Positions 22,646 to 30,523 of a DNA stretch of 47,190 nucleotides are shown here, in pieces. The stretch is taken from contig CALFXR010000165.1 in the NCBI GenBank assembly GCA_937958475.1, forward strand, positions 1 through 47,190, written 5' to 3'. The notes beneath the pieces were generated by a model. That model was given only the letters and a program-made list of their open reading frames with translations. It made no database searches and was not told the origin of the DNA. Both the position numbers and the translations under genes were made by a program. The stretch's first letter is position 1. Each line of letters opens with the position of its first letter. This DNA comes from an uncultured Mesorhizobium sp. GTDB taxonomy: Bacteria > Pseudomonadota > Alphaproteobacteria > Rhizobiales > Rhizobiaceae.

Positions 22646-24486
22646 TACGGTGCACCCGCTTCCGGCGGTAGATAAATGATCGTCGGGTCAGCGGCCGCGG
22701 CCTGACGGGCCTGCTCTATCTCCGCGTCGGCAAACCGCGGCAGAATCTGATCGGCAATGCGTCTGTGAACCCGGCCGAACTTGGCGATCCAGTCGCCTTC
22801 GCTGAGTACCTGCCGTTGCGCCCGGATGAAGTCGAGGAATGCCAGAAGCGCGGGCAGCTTGCGGGCGGTGATCACCGCGTTGCCGCATTCGAGGCAGCCC
22901 CAGAACGGTGACGGACATGCTTCACCTTCCGAGCCGAACGGGCTCGTGTAGAAGCCGGCGCAACTGGCGAGCCAGACATCCTGCTCGCCGCCGAGCAGCG
23001 CGCCGATCGCGGCGATACCGGCAACGGGAAGACTGGTTGCCTGGTCCGGATCGGCCCGGACGGTTGCTTCCTCTTCCGAAGACAGGACGCACGGGCGCAG
23101 TGCGACATCGAGCGCATCGCTCATTGCGTCGGCAATCGTCGCCTCGTGCAGATGACGGAGCGCGGGAATGTCGGCGTAGTGGTCGGCCGCAACTGCAACG
23201 GTGTGGCCGACGGCGAAGCGGTCGAACTGGCCGCCCGTGCGCCGGTACCATGCCGCCTTGTGAGTCTTGCGCAGGCGGGTCAGGTTGAGGCAAAGCGGCT
23301 GACCGCGCTCGCCAAGGATGTTATGTCGCGCGATCCATGAGGCGGCGGATTCCTTCAGGCTGAGCACCCTTGGGGTCAAACGACCCCAGGCGCAGTGAAC
23401 CCAGAGCGTCTCCGCGCCAAGCTGCCCCCTCGCCGGAGCGGTCCATTGCAGCACCTTGCGGATCAGGCCGCCCGGCGTCGAGGAACCGCCATCGCGCACG
23501 CGCAGTCGCTTCCACTCGGCGCCACGTGCCCGCCGCTTGCAATACTCGACCTCGACATAGCCGCCGGAGGGGTTCTTCAAGCAGTCCGCCCGCAAGGTCT
23601 TGATCGCCTCGATCTCCAGACCCGTATCGAGCGAGATAAGCACGATGAGCGGCACGAGATCGGCGGCGAGCAGATGTCGGCGGCCGTGCAGATCGTGGAT
23701 CAAACGGTCGTTCGGCAGGTCGTCATCGCGGCGCAGCGTGTAGAGCCGCTTGAAGAGCGGATGCCGATGCCCGATGACGCCTTCAGCGTCGATCACCGCC
23801 GTCACCTGTTCATGCGCCCTCGCCAGAACGCGGCTCCGATCGGCATCCTCGACAGTCGGGATGCGATCGGCCTCGGCGAAGCGGCGGATGATGGCGGCGA
23901 GATCGGCGCGCGCCGCGGTCCGCAATGCCGCAGCAATATCTTCGCTATAGGCATCGCGCGGTCGGGCGCGCACGCCCGGCCGATCGCTCGTGTACATCAG
24001 CCGTCGCGAGGCATCGGCCGGCAGACGGCCTGGCTCCGCAGCCTCGGCGAGGCGGAGCAGGTTAAGCACCTTGCTCATCCGGTGCAGCCGGTGATTGGGA
24101 TGGAGACCGCTCTCCTCCAACCAGGCGTCGAAGCCGTCGATCAAGGCAGCGCGCACGTCGGAGAGACTTGCGGCTCGCGGTCTCACGGAATCGAGAAAGC
24201 GCCAGAATGTCTTGAGCGCGTTGGCATAGGCGGACGCGGTCGAGATGGAGCCGGCCGGACCGCCGACCTGGCAGGCGCGCCAGAGCGCGCCGGCAAACGT
24301 CCGGGCCAGTGCCTTGCGGCCGGCGAGCATCGTCAGGTCGATCGTCTTGCTGCGATCCGCCAGCGTAACGGTGAAGCGCAGCGATGCGATCGCAGCGGCT
24401 GCCTCGCCCTCGGGATCGGGCAGCGCCTCGGGAAAGAGGGCGCGGCGGCCCGGCCGCCGTACCGAGGCACTCGTCGCGGCGGTCAT
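22645..24486 (-). CDS. Tyrosine recombinase-like protein, second in the operon
   Basis: The product is 613 residues. It has a typical N-terminal core-binding half (TASAYANALKTFWRFLDS) and a recombinase fold. But box I reads SLDTGLEIEAIKTL with Glu where the catalytic Arg normally lies. Box II is NLTRLRKTHKAAW with Arg but no His, and a later GHTVAVAADHYADI supplies His and Tyr. Loss of the first Arg suggests a structural or regulatory partner rather than an active enzyme. The C-terminal part has FWGCLECGN, a possible zinc site. Overlaps (24483-24486; 22645) show coupled translation. Tn554 TnpB is the closest analogue. Confidence 0.75.
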   Translation of the reverse strand: MTAATSASVRRPGRRALFPEALPDPEGEAAAAIASLRFTVTLADRSKTIDLTMLAGRKALARTFAGALWRACQVGGPAGSISTASAYANALKTFWRFLDSVRPRAASLSDVRAALIDGFDAWLEESGLHPNHRLHRMSKVLNLLRLAEAAEPGRLPADASRRLMYTSDRPGVRARPRDAYSEDIAAALRTAARADLAAIIRRFAEADRIPTVEDADRSRVLARAHEQVTAVIDAEGVIGHRHPLFKRLYTLRRDDDLPNDRLIHDLHGRRHLLAADLVPLIVLISLDTGLEIEAIKTLRADCLKNPSGGYVEVEYCKRRARGAEWKRLRVRDGGSSTPGGLIRKVLQWTAPARGQLGAETLWVHCAWGRLTPRVLSLKESAASWIARHNILGERGQPLCLNLTRLRKTHKAAWYRRTGGQFDRFAVGHTVAVAADHYADIPALRHLHEATIADAMSDALDVALRPCVLSSEEEATVRADPDQATSLPVAGIAAIGALLGGEQDVWLASCAGFYTSPFGSEGEACPSPFWGCLECGNAVITARKLPALLAFLDFIRAQRQVLSEGDWIAKFGRVHRRIADQILPRFADAEIEQARQAAAADPTIIYLPPEAGAP

Positions 24487-25838
24487 GCTGCATTGCCGGC
24501 CGTATCTTCGGCCCAGCGATCCGCGGCCGCGTCGACCAGCTCCTGCGCCTCGGCGAGGCTGTCGAGATAGATGTAGGTGCTGGTGATGCTTGCGTGCCCC
24601 AGGAGGTGCTGGAGCTTCTGCAAGGGATCGCCGAGAATCCGCCGGTAGGCCGCGCCGTGCCGGTCGTGCGGATCGAACACCGTTCCGATCTGCTCGCGGA
24701 TCAGCATGGACAGCATGTTGACGGCGAAGGTGTGCCGCAACGTGTGCGGCGTCACCTCGACCTCGATGCCGAAGCTGCGGCAGCGGGCACAGGCCCGCCG
24801 GAAGGCGGCTTCCCAGGTCGCCGAAGGCACGGGCTGGCCGCCTTCAGTGAGCCAGAGCAAGGCGTGCTGCGCCTGACCGGGTGCGCCGATCAGCGCACGG
24901 CAACGTTCGCCCGGCGTCAGGCGGTCGAGCCGAACGCGCTTGCCCGACGTATCAGCGGCCTTCCCGCTCTCCGGCATCCACCAGAGCGGATTGGGCACTG
25001 AAGGCTTTGAGCGGGCGGCGGAGATGGTGCGCTCGAGATCGACATAGTCGGAGATCAGCGCCAGCACCCGGCGGGGAATGCGGATGCGCCGCGGCCGCCC
25101 GCCCTTGGCGATCGGACCAGGAAGGTCGAAGGGAATCGAGCGTGATGCGGGCTCTGGCAGGCCCGGAAGCTCGGCCAGAAGCAGACTGCCAGCCTCCGTC
25201 AGCCGCAGGCCGGTCGTGACCAGAAGCTCGGCAAACAGTGCATTGCGCTCGCCGTTGCGGCCGTGCCACGCCGAATCCTCGGAGCCGTCGGGTAGCCGGC
25301 CGCGCAGCCCCACCTCGCGGAACAGCAGGTAGCGGCCGAGATCGATATAGCGGGTGTCGTGGCGCCGCGCGGCGCGCTCACGGGAGCGGTTCGCCGCCAC
25401 GGCGAGCACGGCGCGGCTGCCGGCAGTTCTGTGAAGGGTGACGCCATAGCTGAAGGGCGAGGCAGAGATGATCCCTTCCTCGACGGCCCAGCGATAGAGC
25501 TTGTCGAGCGCGGCGATGCTGCGGTTCCAGCTCGCCGCTGAAATGCGGAACGCCGCGTCCGACAGGCGACGAGCCCGGTGAAAGGCCAGGACATCATGGC
25601 GGTCGGCCTGCCAGACCGTCTTGCGACCGCGTCGCTCGCTGAGAAAGCGCGCCCAGACGAGAATGTCCCGGGCATAGGCGCGCCACGTGTTCGGCGACCG
25701 GGCGCCCATGCCCGGACAGGCGCGGAAGAACCGGTTGAGATCGAGATCGTAGCTGCCGTCATCCATCAGGATGAACGGCATGCCATCGATCAGCCCAGCG
25801 CGCTCGACCACGTCGAGCGCGCTGGGCGTGAGGCTCAC
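24483..25838 (-). CDS. Tyrosine recombinase, first in the operon
   Basis: The product is 451 residues if started at the GTG at 25838, which is inside the element, 14 bases from its right end. An open frame continues upstream to 25994, but that part is DUF932 sequence out of frame. The catalytic set is complete: TTGLRLTEAG (Arg), HTLRHTFAV (HxxR), LGHASITSTYIYLD (His and Tyr). A conserved N-terminal domain (NTWRAYARDILVWARFL) binds DNA. It is probably the active enzyme of the element. There is no ribosome-binding site, but the truncated DUF932 frame stops 4 bases before the GTG, so it may be translated by coupling. Confidence 0.8.
   Translation of the reverse strand: MSLTPSALDVVERAGLIDGMPFILMDDGSYDLDLNRFFRACPGMGARSPNTWRAYARDILVWARFLSERRGRKTVWQADRHDVLAFHRARRLSDAAFRISAASWNRSIAALDKLYRWAVEEGIISASPFSYGVTLHRTAGSRAVLAVAANRSRERAARRHDTRYIDLGRYLLFREVGLRGRLPDGSEDSAWHGRNGERNALFAELLVTTGLRLTEAGSLLLAELPGLPEPASRSIPFDLPGPIAKGGRPRRIRIPRRVLALISDYVDLERTISAARSKPSVPNPLWWMPESGKAADTSGKRVRLDRLTPGERCRALIGAPGQAQHALLWLTEGGQPVPSATWEAAFRRACARCRSFGIEVEVTPHTLRHTFAVNMLSMLIREQIGTVFDPHDRHGAAYRRILGDPLQKLQHLLGHASITSTYIYLDSLAEAQELVDAAADRWAEDTAGNAA
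25794..25826. repeat. Perfect 14-bp inverted repeat at the start of the recombinase operon
   Basis: CCCAGCGCGCTCGA (25794-25807), a 5-base loop and TCGAGCGCGCTGGG (25813-25826) match exactly. It lies inside codons 5-15 of the first recombinase, 26 bases from the element end. A further palindrome GTGAG-G-CTCAC (25828-25838) covers the GTG start. It could be a recombinase binding site or a translation-blocking hairpin. Confidence 0.75.
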
Positions 25839-25842
25839 AGAG

Positions 25843-25852
25843 TCAGGATAAG
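25843..25852 (-). repeat. Right terminus of the mobile element
   Basis: TCAGGATAAG, which reads CTTATCCTGA inward. It pairs with the left terminus CTTATC-TGA. GCG (25853-25855), the copy of the target core, follows at once. Confidence 0.65.
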
Positions 25853-26256
25853 GCGCGGTGGGTGGACAGGCCATACTGCAGATTGATACCGGCGAGCGCG
25901 GCCGGCAGCTGGCGCAGATAAGTCGCGGGTGCGCCGACCAGGCTGGCAAGCTGGCCAAAACTCCAGTGTGTCGGCGCGACCGGCGTATGGGCATCCGGCA
26001 GCATGAGCGTCAGCCGCTCGGGATTGTCGCGAGACGCTTCGACACGGATCGCCTCGCTTTCGACGATACGGGTCTTGCTTCGTGCTGATCGTTGTTTCGC
26101 CGAGTTGTGGAGATCGGTGAGGGACAGGTAGCGCTCGTCGTCCGGCCGGTGGAACCATTCCGACGACACGCGGCCGATGCGTTGGCCACGGCTGACATCG
26201 ACCTTGTAGCCGTTGGGCGTCGTGCGCGCCGGCGCCTGAATTTCCATATGGGTCAT
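25853..26256 (-). pseudogene. DUF932 gene, 5' part (about 134 codons)
   Basis: From the ATG at 26256 (GGAGAACGACC just upstream) the product reads MTHMEIQAPARTTPNGYKVD, then VSSEWFHRPDDERYLSLTDL, PTHWSFGQLASLVGAPATYL and LAGINLQYGLSTHRA. The frame then enters the mobile element and stops (TGA 25843-25845). This is the conserved DUF932 N-terminus; its continuation is at 14183-14978. The truncated product of about 137 residues may still be made. Its promoter likely now also feeds the recombinase operon. Confidence 0.85.
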
Positions 26257-26616
26257 GGTCGTTCTCCGCGACGGGCGCCGGGAGCCTCTCTCCTGGCCTC
26301 GACCCGCCACCACGTCCCGGCCTCCCCTCTGCCTCTGCGCCTGCGCCGGCAGAAACGGAACAAGCGCCAACGGTGCGGCAGGCGCCCTGCGCCGAGCCAA
26401 AAACGGGCCGCAGGCTGGGCGTCTGCGAATCGCGTAGCTCCAACTCCCTGTCCCGGAGTTATACATCTGTAGCCAGTGCCACGTAGGCCGGCGTATGCCT
26501 ACCGGCAGCTATGTCCCAGCCTCATTGCGGCCGAAGATCTTACAGGTTGCGTCGATGACGAAACCATGAATCAATGAGAGCCAGGGGATGCGGCGGCGCC
26601 CGGAGCAGTGGAGGCG
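26257..26616. promoter_or_regulatory. Divergent leader between DUF932 and DUF1173, with leader motif copy 3
   Basis: This 360-base stretch holds the third purine-rich leader (26321-26340, CCTCCCCTCTGCCTCTGCGC on the plus strand) in front of the DUF932 start. It also holds the dyad AACTCC (26442-26447) with GGAGTT (26455-26460), and GTAGGC/GCCTAC a little further on. Both genes start outward, so a bidirectional promoter is expected. I see no clear -10/-35 pair and no gene. Confidence 0.4.
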
Positions 26617-27810
26617 ATGCGACGTTTCAAGCTTGCTGACCAGGTGATCGAGGAGACGGCGCCGGATTTGCAGGAGGCACTCGCCGACGCCCACCGGACA
26701 CGAATTCGACCGCTGTGCCTATGCAAGGAACCCGGCCTTGCGATGTACATCGCGAAGCTAGGTGACCAGTATGTTGTTAAGCGTATGCCGCTGTCCGGGG
26801 GTGGGCATGATCCGGCCTGCCCCTCCTACGACCCGCCGGACGAGCTGTCCGGTCTCGGCGTGCTGATGGGCAGCGCAATCCAGGTCGACCCGGCGAGCGG
26901 GATGTCGGCGCTGAAGGTCGGGTTCAGCCTGACGAAAGTTGGCACGCGGGCACCGGGTGCTGGAACAGGTGGTACCGACACCGTAGCAGGCGAGGCAAAG
27001 AAGCTCTCTTTGCGTAGCTTGCTCCACTATCTGTGGCATCAGGCAGAACTGACCGCCTGGACGGCGCGATGGGCAGGCAAGCGTTATTGGTGGAATATTC
27101 GGTGGCACCTGGTAGAGGCTGCGCGCCTGATGATGGTGAAGGGAGGGATGCTGAGCGATATCCTCTTCGTGCCGGAACCTTTCCGAGCCATGGACAAGGC
27201 CGCGATCGAGCAGCGCCGGGCCGCTGCGCTCGTTCCCGCGCTTCCGCCGAAGAGTGGACCGCGTCAACTGATGGTTCTGGTCTGCGAGATCAAAGATTTT
27301 GCGCCGACTCGCAACGGCTATCGGCTGATCGTGAAGCACCTGCCAGATTTCCCGTTCATGCTGGACGAAAGTCTGCATCGGCGTCTCAAGCAGCGCTTCG
27401 AGAACGAACTGGCACTTTGGGGCGCAGACGAGGCTTCTCACCTGATCGCGATCGCGACGTTTGGGATGTCGCCTGCTGGTCTTGCAGTGGTTGAGGACAT
27501 GGCGTTGATGGTCGTGACCGAAAACTGGGTGCCCTACGACTCTGCATACGAGAAGAAGCTGGTCGACGCGCTGGCCAAGGTGAGCGAGCGTAGCGTCAAG
27601 GGCCTGCGCTACAATTTGTCGGCGGAAAAACCGACCGCGACAGCGACGGTGCAGCGCCAGTCGCAACCGATCGCGCTTTATGTCATTCCGCCTTTGGCTG
27701 ACGGCGCCTACGAGGAAGCGCTGGACGAGTTGATAGCATCGCGACCGGAGATCGGCGCCTGGATCTGGCGGACGGCCGATGGTGAAATGCCTTCGTTGCC
27801 TCTCAGATAG
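26617..27810 (+). CDS. DUF1173 domain protein
   Basis: The product is 397 residues (400 if the GTG at 26608 is used; ribosome-binding evidence does not decide). N-terminal CLCKEP and HDPACPSYDPPDE are the Cys-containing motifs of DUF1173. The centre has the Trp-rich block KKLSLRSLLHYLWHQAELTA with WTARWAGKRYWWNIRWHL. DUF1173 proteins sit on alphaproteobacterial plasmids and genomic islands near the strawberry-notch and DUF932 genes; function unknown. No frameshift is seen. It is the last backbone gene before the IS21 remnant. Confidence 0.85.
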   Translation: MRRFKLADQVIEETAPDLQEALADAHRTRIRPLCLCKEPGLAMYIAKLGDQYVVKRMPLSGGGHDPACPSYDPPDELSGLGVLMGSAIQVDPASGMSALKVGFSLTKVGTRAPGAGTGGTDTVAGEAKKLSLRSLLHYLWHQAELTAWTARWAGKRYWWNIRWHLVEAARLMMVKGGMLSDILFVPEPFRAMDKAAIEQRRAAALVPALPPKSGPRQLMVLVCEIKDFAPTRNGYRLIVKHLPDFPFMLDESLHRRLKQRFENELALWGADEASHLIAIATFGMSPAGLAVVEDMALMVVTENWVPYDSAYEKKLVDALAKVSERSVKGLRYNLSAEKPTATATVQRQSQPIALYVIPPLADGAYEEALDELIASRPEIGAWIWRTADGEMPSLPLR

Positions 27811-27996
27811 TAGCCGTTCGCCGGTTGTGCCGGCTTGGTGTCCTTCCCCGATCGGTTTTCGAGGACGCGAGTCATTTCTTCTAGCACTCGGCGCCGACGG
27901 GCTGAATGCGTTGGCTATAGATCCCGTTGCCTGACGCGTTTGCTTCATCAGGCGCCCAGGATGATGAGGTGAGTCGGCGATGTCGGGATCACCCGA

Positions 27997-29995
27997 TGTC
28001 AATCAGCATGGAATGGGGACCCTGGATCGGCGCGCAAAAGGGACCCCTTCGTAGGGCACAACGGTCAGCGCTCGCCGGGCGGAGCTGGTCAGGGTTGCGC
28101 AGCCCGAGCGAGCGCGGATCGGGTTGATGAGGACGATCAGGCGCGGTTCTTGAAGCGCCAGGATTCGTTGCCTGTCTCGATGATCTCGCAGTGATGCGTG
28201 AGGCGGTCGAGCAGCGCTGTCGTCATCTTGGCGTCACCGAACACGGCCGGCCATTCACCGAACGCCAGGTTGGTGGTGACGATGATCGAAGTGCGCTCAT
28301 AGAGCCTGCTGATCAGGTGGAAGAGCAGTTGCCCGCCGGCCTGAGCGAACGGGAGATAGCCGAGTTCATCGAGCACGACGAAGTCGAGCCGGGTCAGGTA
28401 ATCGGCGAGCCGGCCCTGCTTGCCGTTGCGGTGCTCGGTGTCGAGGCGATTGACCAGATCGATGACGTTGTAGAAGCGGCCGCGCGAACCGTTGCGGATC
28501 AGCGCGCGGGCAATGGCGAAGGCCAGATGCGACTTGCCCGTTCCGGTGCCGCCGATGAGGACGGCATTGCGCTGGTCGGCGACGAAGGCGCCGCTGGCAA
28601 GCTCCCGGATCAGTCGCTCGTTGACCGGTGTGCCGTCGAAGTCGAACTCCTCGATGTCCTTGGCGAGCGGCAGCTTGGCGACGGTGAGCTGGTATTTGAT
28701 GGAGCGCGCCTGCTTCTCGGCGATCTCTGCCGAGAGAAGATCGCCGACGATCCTCGGCGGCTCGTGCTGGCGCTTGATGCCCGTCGCCATGACCTCGTCA
28801 TAGGCGCTGCGCATGCCGTAAAGCTTCAGCGTTCCCATCAGATCCAGAACCTGTGTGCGTTCCATCAGCTTGCCCTCCTGAGGCTGTCGTAACGGGCGCA
28901 GTCGGCCTGCGGCTCATGGCGCAGGCGAAGCGCGTCCGGGGTGAGGATGGTGACGGCCGGCGCCGGATCGCGGCGGCGCGCCAGGATGTTGATGATCACG
29001 GCGGACGAGCAGACGTTCTGGTCGAGCGCCTCCTGACAAGCCGCCTCCACCGCATCAATGCCGTCGCCGAGAACCGCTGACAGGATCGCCACCATCTGCC
29101 GGTCGCCGTCGTCCGCCGCCTTCAGCCTGCGCCGCACGCGCTGCATAGCCGGCGGCAGAACCCAGTCCTGGAAGGGAGCGCCGTTGCGCAGCGCGCCGGG
29201 TTTGCGAGCGAGCACCGGGACATAGTGCCAGGGGTTGTAAATGGTCTCGCCGCGGCCGAACGAACGGGCATGTTCGCCGACGACAACGCCATCCTGACGG
29301 ATGACGATGCGGTCGGCATAGGCATGGATCTCCACCGGGCGGCCAACGGCGTTCGACTGCACCGAGTATTTGTTGTTGTCGAAGCGCACGGTGCAGGTCT
29401 TCGATACCGAGGCCGGCACCGTATGGAATCCATCGAAGGGGCCGCGATAGTCGACGAGCTTGCCACGCTCCTCCTCGAACACGTCCCAGATTGAGCGCTG
29501 CGGCTGGTCGACATGGCGGTGCGCTTTGGCATAGGCGACGCATTTGTCGAGCAGCCAGGCGTTCAGTTCCTCGTAGGACCTGAAGCGCAGCCGCGGCGTG
29601 AAGAACCGCTCGCGCACCAGCCCGACCTGGTTCTCGACCTGGCCCTTCTCCCAGCCCGAGGCTGGCGTGCAGGCGACAGGCTGAACGAGATAATGGCTGC
29701 ACATCTGCAGGAAGCGGCGATTGTATTGCCGGTCCTTGCCGACGAACACCGTCTCCACCGCCGTCTTCATGTTGTCGTAGATGCCGCGCGTGCAGGCGCC
29801 GCCGAAGAAGGCGAAGGCCCGGTCGTGGGCGTCGAAGACCATCTCCTGCGTCTCGCGCGGATAGGCTCTCACGAACATCATGCGGCTGTGGCAGAGCCGG
29901 ACATGAGCAACCTTCACGGTCACCGTCACGCCGTTGATCAAGACGATCTCGTGGCTCCAGTCGAACTGGTAGGCATCGCCCGGTGCAAAGAACAG
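27997..29995. mobile_element. IS21-family element, truncated at the istA 5' end
   Basis: The end near 27997 reads TGTCAATCAGC and is followed by two GGGACC-type repeats (28015-28020 and near 28042), as in IS21 termini with multiple repeats. istB (28137-28865) is intact. istA lacks its N-terminal HTH part and is fused to a LysR gene at about 29995. The other IS end is missing, so this is the product of a deletion or recombination rather than a simple insertion. Confidence 0.7.
28137..28865 (-). CDS. istB: IS21-family helper ATPase IstB
   Basis: The product is 242 residues, the normal size. It has an N-terminal helical region, Walker A GGTGTGKSHLA (about 105-115), Walker B FVVLDELGYLPF and the sensor region SIIVTTNLAFGEWPAVF. 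IstB is a DnaA/DnaC-like AAA+ ATPase that assembles on DNA and activates the IstA transposase. Its ATG overlaps the istA-type stop by one base (TGATG), as in intact IS21 elements. The gene looks functional, but its partner is damaged. Confidence 0.93.
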   Translation of the reverse strand: MERTQVLDLMGTLKLYGMRSAYDEVMATGIKRQHEPPRIVGDLLSAEIAEKQARSIKYQLTVAKLPLAKDIEEFDFDGTPVNERLIRELASGAFVADQRNAVLIGGTGTGKSHLAFAIARALIRNGSRGRFYNVIDLVNRLDTEHRNGKQGRLADYLTRLDFVVLDELGYLPFAQAGGQLLFHLISRLYERTSIIVTTNLAFGEWPAVFGDAKMTTALLDRLTHHCEIIETGNESWRFKNRA

Positions 29996-30316
29996 CGGCA
30001 GAAAGGCGTTACCCAGAACCGGTAGACTCGCCACGCGCAATGTCCCGGACGAAAAGCTGCGTATGTTGTCCGCGGCGAAGCGTAGACGCTCCAAGCCGGC
30101 GAAGCTCCGCCGAACTTCGTCATAAAACGCGTGCGCCTCGGGTGTCGGCCGGATACGGCCCCGTCCCCGCTCAAAAAGCTTGAGCTTGGCGCTTCGCTCG
30201 AGGTCGGTCAGATAGCGGCTGACCGCGGGCTGCGCAATACGCAAGACCTCCGCGGCGCGAGTGGTGGTCCCGCAAGCCATGACGGCCCGGAAGACTTCGA
30301 TCTGACGGAAGTTCAT
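28865..30316 (-). pseudogene. In-frame chimera: LysR N-terminus fused to IstA C-terminus
   Basis: The 483-codon frame is open throughout. Residues 1 to about 106 are a LysR regulator: HTH MNFRQIEVFRAVMACGTTTR, AQPAVSRYLTDLERSAKLKL and the start of the effector domain (SSGTLRVASLPVLGNAFLP). From about residue 107 (APGDAYQFDWSHE) it is the IS21 IstA transposase catalytic part, with DDE-region motifs TRGIYDNMKTAV and SGWEKGQVENQVG and the C-terminal beta-barrel. Neither is complete: LysR lacks its ligand domain and IstA its HTH. The chimera could make a LysR-DNA-binding/transposase protein. It probably arose by a deletion joining the IS to the regulator of the adjacent transporter. Confidence 0.85.
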
Positions 30317-30330
30317 CGGCCGCTCCAGCA

Positions 30331-30351
30331 GTTATAGCATTCAAGCATAAC
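30331..30351. promoter_or_regulatory. LysR-type operator candidate
   Basis: GTTAT (30331-30335), 11 bases, then ATAAC (30347-30351): an exact dyad of the T-N11-A form bound by LysR regulators. It lies between the LysR fragment (start 30316) and the divergent transporter gene (start 30524), the place where autoregulation and activation sites sit. Confidence 0.55.
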
Positions 30352-30523
30352 ATGCTGGCAACTTAGCATTTGATTGCAAGCGCGTCATGTCGTTGGAATA
30401 ATGACGCTGTGTACCGAGCGAGAAAAAGCCGATGCAGCGGCTGTGACCAACAAGACAGAAAACCCGGGCGAATGCTCGCCACGTGCGGATGGTCATGAAA
30501 CCGGTCCAATGGGAGAAGGTGAC

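Larger units (their letters stand above)
14979..25852. mobile_element. Tn554/RIT-like transposon carrying ardC and mer genes, inserted in the DUF932 gene
   Basis: A 10,874-bp block lies between the two halves of the DUF932 gene. The inward ends are A-CTTATCTGAAC (left) and CTTATCCTGACT (right), an imperfect inverted repeat. GCG occurs once at 14976-14978 and again at 25853-25855, and joining the halves across one GCG restores the codons. From the right end the block holds three tyrosine recombinases and an HTH/coiled-coil protein in one overlapping operon, then ardC, then merR and the merTPF-BA operon. The overlapping recombinase layout resembles Tn554 (TnpA/B/C) and RIT (recombinase in trio) elements, but carries four genes. 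The boundaries are inferred from the DUF932 protein match. Confidence 0.85.

Noticed and set aside
20627..24570. Long plus-strand frames (504 and 391 residues) over the recombinase genes
   Set aside because: They are shadows of the recombinase coding strand; the minus frames have catalytic motifs and overlapping start-stop pairs.
25794..25826. Hairpin as a transcription terminator
   Set aside because: It lies within the recombinase coding start and has no T-run.
25839..25994. Upstream extension of the first recombinase to a start at 25994
   Set aside because: That part lies outside the element in DUF932 sequence read out of frame, so it cannot belong to the recombinase.
26758..28002. 414-residue minus-strand frame
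   Set aside because: Antisense to DUF1173, rich in Arg/His/Gln with no domain; the plus frame has the conserved Cys motifs.
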